Assembly: GCA_964653285.1 (NCBI GenBank)
Contig: CAZZEX010000175.1
Location: 1-5,506, forward strand
Length of the DNA stretch: 5,506 nt
Direction of reading: 5' to 3'
Source: CAZZEX01 sp964653285
GTDB taxonomy: Bacteria; Chloroflexota; Anaerolineae; B4-G1
Made by a program: the position numbers and the translations under genes. The notes beneath the pieces were generated by a model that made no database searches, was not told where the DNA came from, and saw only the letters and a program-made list of their open reading frames with translations. Shown one piece after another: positions 1 to 4,001 of the stretch (position 1 is the first letter of the stretch; every line of letters starts with the position of its first letter).

Positions 1-4
1 ATTG

Positions 5-877
5 TCAGAAATTCCTTTGTATCCAGCACTGCCCCGAAATATTGAGAAGATACTGGGATTCGACCTGACCACGCACAGTTTGGGCCAGGATGTGGAAGTC
101 CTTGCTTTCCAGGGGGGCCCCCTTCGTAGTCTGCAGCTCCAATGCCCAGTAGCCAGCCACCTGCAGGAAGAAAGGATGCCCTCCGCCCAACTCAAGGATG
201 CCGTTGACAGCTTCCGGGGGAAAAATGGCTCTTGCTTTCGTCAGGGATTCCTCAATTAGTTCCCGACTCTCTAGTTCATCGAAAAGACCCAGCTTCAATG
301 GGCGGAAGATGTTAAAGAAGGGGGAGTGGTGTCCAGTAAATGCGGCGATCTGACGTTGAGAGGCAGTGAGATAAGCACTGTCGAATTTAGTGGCCAGAGC
401 TCGCAATCCAGAGAGAAACTCCGTGCCCAAACCTCGATTTTGGCCCAGGAGCTCGAATTCGTCCAGGAGCAAAGCCAGCTTCAATTCCTGATCGAACGCC
501 TTTCGGAGGACGCGTTCAAACTCCAGGTAAGAGATTGGGCGTTCGGGACTAGCGAGATGATATCCCTGTTGAGAAGCTCGATCCGCTACTTGTTCCAGAA
601 TCAAAGCGTAGAACTCCTCCAGCTTTAGGCTCCCTAAGCCCTCGCAGTTGAAATATACAAAGAGATGACGGGCCGGGTCAAATCCATGTTGCTGCATCAC
701 CTCCGGCCGGGAGACATAGAAGAGCAACGAGGTCTTGCCAATCTTGCGGGGACCGGTAATGGAGACACACTGCCCTTTGCCCAGCATCTCCAGGGTCCAC
801 TTGACCTCTCTCTTTCGGTTGTAGAAATAGGCCGGATCGCGGATGGGCCCGCGGTGGAAGAAAGGGTTTTCGATCAT
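5..877 (-). CDS. AAA/STAND-like P-loop ATPase, canonical member of a tandem pair
   Basis: The protein has 290 residues and is a soluble single-domain NTPase. Its N-terminus has the NPF...GPI..P.YFYNRKRE signature often seen ahead of the P-loop in small bacterial AAA/STAND ATPases. Walker A is GPRKIGKTS (residues 42-50) and Walker B is LALLLDEFE with D139-E140 intact. A TASQ sensor-like strand lies at 171-174, SPFFNIF at 185-191, and the family motif GGHPFFLQVAGYW at 232-244. No effector domain or membrane segment is visible, and the protein ends just after the ATPase module. The start at 877 is supported by GGGAGGG ten bases upstream. It lies 25 bp behind a paralogous ATPase and is the last gene seen of a three-gene operon. 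The exact role is unknown; ATP-driven signalling or remodelling with the upstream membrane protein is an inference. The last 15 or so residues are not family-like, so a late frameshift or a natural end are both possible. Confidence 0.85.
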   Translation of the reverse strand: MIENPFFHRGPIRDPAYFYNRKREVKWTLEMLGKGQCVSITGPRKIGKTSLLFYVSRPEVMQQHGFDPARHLFVYFNCEGLGSLKLEEFYALILEQVADRASQQGYHLASPERPISYLEFERVLRKAFDQELKLALLLDEFELLGQNRGLGTEFLSGLRALATKFDSAYLTASQRQIAAFTGHHSPFFNIFRPLKLGLFDELESRELIEESLTKARAIFPPEAVNGILELGGGHPFFLQVAGYWALELQTTKGAPLESKDFHILAQTVRGQVESQYLLNISGQCWIQRNF

Positions 878-887
878 AGTTGGCGTA

Positions 888-894
888 CCCTCCC
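888..894 (-). promoter_or_regulatory. Ribosome binding site of the last ATPase gene
   Basis: On the minus strand the sequence reads GGGAGGG, ten bases before the ATG at 877-875. It lies in the 25-bp gap after the stop of the preceding ATPase gene and fixes the start codon. Confidence 0.7.
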
Positions 895-902
895 AACATC
901 CG

Positions 903-1778
903 TCAAGTCACTATTTCCTCAAATCGTCGTCTGATTCCCTCACATTGCCCCTTGAGCAAATCTTCCTGATTCTCTTGCCACATCTGAAAGGCGAGGTATC
1001 CAGCTCGTTGGAGCCGGTGTGGTTCGTTGTGGCCCAGTTCGAGGATGCAATCTATGACCAACTCTGGGAATTTAGCACCGGCTAAGTTTAACAGCGTAAC
1101 CACCAGCCGGCGGCTCTCCTCGTTCGTGAATGGGCCAATAGGTATTTGCTGGAAGATATTAAAGAAAGGCGAACCAGAGCCATCAGGGCAAATCCGCTCG
1201 AGCTTATCTATTGGTGACTGAGATGCTACGAGGTAGGCAACTTTATAATTGGTGTGGAGTGAACGTAAGGCAGAGAAGAAGTCTTCTCCTAAAAGATGGT
1301 TTTGGTTCAACACGTCGAGATTGTCTAAGACCATGACGAGTTTCAGTCCAAGGGCTCCAGCGCTTCGACATAAAGTCCGCAGTCCAAAGTATGCTGTCTG
1401 CGACCCATCTTCCCGGACTCTTTTCTCCAGTCGAATTCCGACGTCCTTATCTAATGCCACCGTGCCCTTGATCTGACGAAGGGCCTCCTCGCGGATGTGA
1501 AGGTAGCATTCGCCTTCACTAAGATCGGCCAGCGAGTGGCTATTGAGGTGGACAAAGACGTGTTCCTCAGCCAGCTTGCGTTCCGCGCGGACGTGTGGGT
1601 GGGCAACGTGGGACAAGAAGGATGTCTTGCCGATTCTGGCTGGTCCCACGATAGAAACACATTGCAACCGGTGCAGAAAACTGAGAGTCCGTTGAATTTC
1701 CCTCCTGCGACCAAAGAACTGTGATGGCAGCCTGATGGGTTCCAGACAAAAGGGGTTCTTAGGGTAAGCGCGGCTCAT
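903..1778 (-). CDS. AAA/STAND-like P-loop ATPase paralog with degenerate Walker B
   Basis: The protein has 291 residues and aligns along its whole length with the ATPase gene just downstream: NPF at 8-10, FFGRRREI at 21-28, Walker A GPARIGKTS at 45-53, SPFFNIF at 203-209, then an LELG..EP..LQ.AGY segment near 246-261. Walker A is intact, so nucleotide binding is likely. Walker B reads LVMVLDNLD, with D152 kept but the usual glutamate replaced by N153. The GGHPFFLQ motif of the neighbour is reduced to HNEPHRLQ. Loss of the glutamate usually slows or abolishes hydrolysis in P-loop ATPases, so this may be a regulatory partner of the canonical paralog; that is inference. The ATG at 1778 overlaps the end of the membrane-protein gene by 20 bp and has its own AGAGGGA ten bases upstream, which points to translational coupling. 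It ends at residue 291, directly after the ATPase fold, with no effector domain. Confidence 0.83.
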   Translation of the reverse strand: MSRAYPKNPFCLEPIRLPSQFFGRRREIQRTLSFLHRLQCVSIVGPARIGKTSFLSHVAHPHVRAERKLAEEHVFVHLNSHSLADLSEGECYLHIREEALRQIKGTVALDKDVGIRLEKRVREDGSQTAYFGLRTLCRSAGALGLKLVMVLDNLDVLNQNHLLGEDFFSALRSLHTNYKVAYLVASQSPIDKLERICPDGSGSPFFNIFQQIPIGPFTNEESRRLVVTLLNLAGAKFPELVIDCILELGHNEPHRLQRAGYLAFQMWQENQEDLLKGQCEGIRRRFEEIVT

Positions 1779-2418
1779 TTCGGTAGTATCCCTCTAGACA
1801 TGGACAGGGACCTGGACACACCCTGAAGGCGGCGGGTAAAGTGGCAGATTGCCGGTCAGGGTTGATCACCCGTACGCTCCACATTCCCATAGTCGCGCCA
1901 GTCAAGTCCAGGACGCAGGTAATCTGCGTCGGGCTGATCAAATTCACATTCGCCCCGACTATTGGTGACTCTCCTTCCTTAATCAATTCGACCGTGGTCC
2001 CGGATGCAAATGTGCTTCCTTCCAGGGTGGCTGTGATCGCGCCAGTTGCGATTGTCCCCGTGTTAGGGGTGACGCTGCGGATCAATGGAGGCGGATTGGT
2101 AGATGTTGGGGCTACTGTCGGCGGAGATATCGTAGATGTGGGCTTTGGACGCAGAAGCTCCTCGATTTCCTCCTCGAGTTTATCCATCTGTATCGCTGCT
2201 TCGGTCGCAACAACCTCACTAGCCTGCAAGGAATTCCTCAACTGGTGGTTGTCTTCTATCAACTGCGTGTTCCATAGCAATAACAGAAACAAGAAACAAA
2301 ACATCGTATTGAAAAGGGTAAAAAGGAAGATAAAGCGCTTACGCGCATCCGGCGTCAGTTTTTTCCGCGCACGCTCGAACAAGCTCATAACCAACTCGTG
2401 GACATTGTTCTTAGGCAT
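1759..2418 (-). CDS. Single-pass membrane protein with coiled coil and IPT/TIG-like domain
   Basis: The protein has 219 residues. A basic N-terminal segment (FERARKKLTPDARKR, 14-28) precedes one hydrophobic helix at about 29-49, rich in Phe and Leu. By the positive-inside rule the first 28 residues are cytoplasmic and the rest is outside the membrane. Residues 52-90 look like a helical coiled coil ending in LEEEIEELL. A Pro/Thr/Ser linker (91-111) leads to an immunoglobulin-like IPT/TIG domain at about 112-200 (IRSVTPNTGTI, LEGSTFASGTTVEL, WSVRVINPD). A short Cys/Pro tail with CPGPCPC follows. IPT/TIG folds are common in extracellular binding or adhesion proteins. The gene is first in the operon with the two ATPases and overlaps the first by 20 bp. 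A role as membrane anchor or sensor for them is inference. The start is uncertain: no strong ribosome site precedes the first ATG, and Met11 is an alternative. Confidence 0.75.
   Translation of the reverse strand: MPKNNVHELVMSLFERARKKLTPDARKRFIFLFTLFNTMFCFLFLLLLWNTQLIEDNHQLRNSLQASEVVATEAAIQMDKLEEEIEELLRPKPTSTISPPTVAPTSTNPPPLIRSVTPNTGTIATGAITATLEGSTFASGTTVELIKEGESPIVGANVNLISPTQITCVLDLTGATMGMWSVRVINPDRQSATLPAAFRVCPGPCPCLEGYYRNEPRLP
1789..1795 (-). promoter_or_regulatory. Ribosome binding site inside the upstream gene
   Basis: The minus strand reads AGAGGGA, ten bases before the ATG at 1778-1776. The site lies within the last codons of the membrane-protein gene, so translation of the ATPase is probably coupled to it. 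Its spacing matches that of the next ATPase gene. Confidence 0.65.
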
Positions 2419-2498
2419 CTTCTGGCAGATTTCCGCTCAATTGTAGAGTTGTGGGTATTGATGGCCCAACACGCGCAAACTCAATCAGTACCGATCTC

Positions 2499-2527
2499 AG
2501 TATAGTGCAATTTCGCTTCGGGCGCAA
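2499..2527 (-). promoter_or_regulatory. Sigma70-like promoter of the membrane protein/ATPase operon
   Basis: On the minus strand a -35 box TTGCGC (2527-2522) and a -10 box TATACT (2504-2499, five of six consensus positions) are separated by exactly 17 bp. Transcription would start near 2492, giving a leader of roughly 75 bases before the ATG at 2418. No other promoter of this quality was seen upstream of the operon. The call rests on sequence match only. Confidence 0.6.
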
Positions 2528-2534
2528 GTCCCGG

Positions 2535-2542
2535 TTGCCGAC
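2535..2542 (+). repeat. Target site duplication, left copy
   Basis: The sequence TTGCCGAC directly abuts the left terminal inverted repeat and is identical to 2713-2720. It lies between the element and the -35 box of the minus-strand promoter. Confidence 0.8.
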
Positions 2543-2712
2543 GGGTGCATTTCAGTTCTGGGGCAGATTTCCCCAGGAGTCCCAGTGGTGCGTCAAACGG
2601 GCATTTTTGGCCGTTCAGGCAAATTCTTGGCAGGTTTTGAGCACGTTTTGACCCGTTCAGGAGCTTGCTGGAAGGGCATGCACGAAACTCGCCCCCAAAC
2701 TGAAATGCACCC
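2543..2712. mobile_element. MITE-like element, 170 bp, with terminal inverted repeats
   Basis: The left end GGGTGCATTTCAGTT (2543-2557) and the right end AACTGAAATGCACCC (2698-2712) are perfect 15-bp inverted repeats. Allowing mismatches, 24 of the first 29 terminal positions pair. Immediately outside, TTGCCGAC occurs at 2535-2542 and again at 2713-2720 in direct orientation, as expected of an 8-bp target duplication. The interior has no transposase or convincing reading frame, so this is a non-autonomous element mobilised in trans. Known IS families making 8-bp duplications include IS256, ISL3, IS1595 and IS6; I cannot assign it to one. Inside, CCGTTCAGG occurs twice (2611-2619 and 2653-2661), 42 bp apart. 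The intact duplication suggests a fairly recent insertion. It lies just upstream of the ATPase operon promoter. Confidence 0.8.
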
Positions 2713-2720
2713 TTGCCGAC
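2713..2720 (+). repeat. Target site duplication, right copy
   Basis: The sequence TTGCCGAC directly abuts the right terminal inverted repeat and is identical to the left copy at 2535-2542. Removing the element and one copy restores a continuous empty site. Confidence 0.8.
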
Positions 2721-2738
2721 TCCGCTCAGATAACCAAC

Positions 2739-2764
2739 GGCCCGGCGAACAAGCTCGCCGGGCC
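2739..2764. terminator. Perfect GC-rich hairpin, possible terminator or REP-like palindrome
   Basis: GGCCCGGCGA and TCGCCGGGCC form a perfect 10-bp stem around a six-base loop (ACAAGC). There is no proper T-tract on either side; on the minus strand the bases after the stem are GTTGGTTATC. As a terminator it would end transcripts coming from srlD, although it lies about 385 bases beyond that stop codon. A structured intergenic repeat is equally possible. Confidence 0.45.
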
Positions 2765-2778
2765 ACTCAACAGCTTAA

Positions 2779-2800
2779 GGACGCAGATTCACGCTGATCT
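2779..2800 (+). repeat. Degenerate ACGCAGATT-type intergenic repeat motif
   Basis: Two related 8-10-base words, ACGCAGATTC and ACGCTGATCT, follow each other directly (2781-2800). From memory, tandem words of this kind recur between genes in many environmental bacterial genomes. The copy is short and degenerate, so the assignment is weak. Confidence 0.3.
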
Positions 2801-2923
2801 TTGATACGGTTATCCCCGCTGTGACATGCACGGGATGTCCGCGGGACCACCGTCTTTGCCTGGTCGATTCTGGCCCAGAAAGACAGACCTGCCGTTGTTA
2901 TGACCCACGAGCGGGGGACGTTT

Positions 2924-3004
2924 GGACCACGAAAATCGCAAAAGAAGACGAAAGACACGAAAGCCTTTCGTGCTTTTCGTGCCCTTTCGTCTGTTTCGTG
3001 GTCC
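2924..3004. repeat. CACGAA-type imperfect palindrome, 81 bp
   Basis: The outer arms GGACCACGAAA (2924-2934) and TTTCGTGGTCC (2994-3004) are perfect 11-bp inverted repeats. The interior is built from repeated CACGAAA/GACGAAA words on the left and their complements TTTCGTG/TTTCGTC on the right. It closes on CACGAAAG-C-CTTTCGTG near the centre. The whole could fold into a long, bulged hairpin on either strand. Words of this type are, as far as I recall, a widespread intergenic repeat class in Chloroflexota and other environmental phyla. It may also reduce readthrough from srlD. Confidence 0.6.
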
Positions 3005-3063
3005 AGGACCCCGTGCCCTGATCAGCGCACCGGATTCCCTCTGCCGAGTTCTGTATTTTTTCC

Positions 3064-3088
3064 TTGCGTCCCTGCGACTTTGCGTTAA
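3064..3088. repeat. TTGCGTCC/TTTGCGTTAA-type degenerate repeat
   Basis: Words TTGCGTCC, CTGCGACT and TTGCGTTAA follow one another with a period of about eight bases. They resemble a common intergenic repeat type (ACGCAAAG words on the other strand). Only one short run is present, so the call is tentative. Confidence 0.3.
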
Positions 3089-3147
3089 GATCTTGGCGGT
3101 CTGAGACGCAGCTTCGCTGGACGGTTACCTCAGGAGCGCTTTCCCCT

Positions 3148-3939
3148 TCAACGCATCTCCTGGCCGCCGGTCACGTTGACCGCCTGTCCGGTCATGTAGC
3201 CAGCCTGGTCTGATGCCAGGAAGACGACGACGTTACACACGTCCTCGTAGGTGCAGCCGCGCTTCACCGGCACCTGGTCAATATACTTCTGACGTACTTC
3301 CTCTTCGGTGATGCCCCACTTCTTGGCGTATTGCTGGTAGAGCGAATCCACCCATAGCGGCGAATCGAGCAGGTTGCCAGGACAGACGCTGTTGACGCGC
3401 ACACCGTACTCAGCCAGTTCGAGGGCAATGCTCTGGGTCAGGCCAATGCCACCAAACTTGGAGGCGGCGTAGGCCGAATTCTTGTAACTCCCTTTCTTGC
3501 CCGACTTGGAGTTGATCTGGATGATGACACCGCTGCGCTGGGCCTTCATCACACGGGCAGCATGTTTGGTGCACAGAAAGTAGCCGAACAGGTTGACGTC
3601 CATCACGGCATGCCACTTGTCGGCCGGGAACTCGTCCATCGGCCCGGCGATAAGGATGCCGGCGTTGGACACGAGGATGTCGAGCCGTCCAAACTCCTGG
3701 ACGGCGCGATCCACCATCGCCGCTACCTGGGGTTCGTCGGTCACGTCCACCTGGACGGCGATGGCGCGCCGATCGGTCTGCGATACGATGTCGGCGGCAA
3801 CGCGCTCCGCGCCCTCCAGGTTCAGATCAGCGACGACGACGGGCGCCCCCTCGCGGGCCAGCCGGTGGCAGATGGCCTCGCCGAGCCCCTGCGCGCCGCC
3901 GGTGACGATGGCGATTTGATTTTGTAGCGTTTTGTCCAT
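3148..3939 (-). CDS. srlD: Sorbitol-6-phosphate 2-dehydrogenase (short-chain dehydrogenase)
   Basis: This predicted cytosolic enzyme oxidises D-sorbitol (glucitol) 6-phosphate to fructose 6-phosphate with NAD. The 263-residue product is close to the 259 residues of Escherichia coli SrlD. It has the classical SDR layout: TGGAQGLG cofactor loop (13-20), Asp38 ending strand 2 (NAD preference), NAG at 92-94, and the tetrad Asn116, Ser144, Tyr157, Lys161 within YAASK. Stretches such as IIQINSKSGKKGS, LTQSIALELAEYGV, YIDQVPVKRGC and a VTGGQ end are close to SrlD and set it apart from generic SDRs. The ATG at 3939 is chosen over the upstream in-frame one at 4050: GAGG lies five bases before it, the Rossmann strand starts at once, and the 37 extra residues would overlap the preceding gene and a palindrome. 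It follows a SorE-like dehydrogenase by 62 bp, probably in one operon. Confidence 0.88.
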   Translation of the reverse strand: MDKTLQNQIAIVTGGAQGLGEAICHRLAREGAPVVVADLNLEGAERVAADIVSQTDRRAIAVQVDVTDEPQVAAMVDRAVQEFGRLDILVSNAGILIAGPMDEFPADKWHAVMDVNLFGYFLCTKHAARVMKAQRSGVIIQINSKSGKKGSYKNSAYAASKFGGIGLTQSIALELAEYGVRVNSVCPGNLLDSPLWVDSLYQQYAKKWGITEEEVRQKYIDQVPVKRGCTYEDVCNVVVFLASDQAGYMTGQAVNVTGGQEMR

Positions 3940-3944
3940 AATAA

Positions 3945-3948
3945 CCTC
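3945..3948 (-). promoter_or_regulatory. Ribosome binding site deciding the srlD start
   Basis: On the minus strand GAGG sits five bases before the ATG at 3939-3937. It supports the internal Met as the true start rather than the first ATG of the open frame at 4050. Confidence 0.6.
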
Positions 3949-3963
3949 GTGCTTTTCAGGGCA

Positions 3964-3997
3964 AGAAACCAGGTTTTTCGGAAAAAACCCGGTTTCT
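3964..3997. repeat. Intercistronic palindrome (AGAAACC...GGTTTCT)
   Basis: Arms 3964-3978 (AGAAACCAGGTTTTT) and 3983-3997 (AAAAACCCGGTTTCT) pair at 14 of 15 positions around a four-base centre. It fills most of the 62-bp gap between the SorE-like gene and srlD, beginning five bases after the stop codon at 4004-4002. AGAAACC-GGTTTCT palindromes are a familiar intergenic repeat type in filamentous and environmental bacteria, from memory. In the transcript it would form a hairpin ahead of the srlD ribosome site and could stabilise or attenuate the downstream message. Confidence 0.65.
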
Positions 3998-4001
3998 CCA
4001 T

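Larger units (their letters stand above)
2419..3147. other. Repeat-rich intergenic region without a convincing gene
   Basis: About 730 bp separate srlD from the membrane-protein gene. Short open frames exist on both strands, but none has a recognisable domain, a good ribosome site or codon-like composition; the longest frames run through the repeats. The content is the operon promoter and leader, the 170-bp mobile element with its target duplication, the GC hairpin, the CACGAA palindrome and two short degenerate repeats. In 2801-2923 and 3005-3063 I see nothing definite. Confidence 0.6.

Noticed and set aside
1841..2446. 201-codon plus-strand open frame
   Set aside because: It is antisense to the membrane-protein gene, whose TM, coiled-coil and IPT/TIG layout is convincing. 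The plus-strand translation has no recognisable domain.
2814..2918. Inverted pair CCCCGCT (2814-2820) / AGCGGGG (2910-2916) as the ends of another small element
   Set aside because: The arms are only 7 bp, no flanking duplication was found, and the inner sequence shows no symmetry.
2767..2958. 63-codon minus-strand open frame in the intergenic region
   Set aside because: It runs through a CACGAA palindrome and an ACGCAGATT-type repeat, with no good ribosome site or known domain. More likely repeat-derived than a gene.
2821..3104. Three overlapping plus-strand open frames of 60-66 codons
   Set aside because: All cross the CACGAA palindrome; their translations (Phe/Arg/Val-rich) reflect the repeat words, not a protein family.
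3562..3927. Plus-strand open frames over srlD
   Set aside because: They are shadows of the high-GC srlD gene, which has full SDR motifs on the minus strand.
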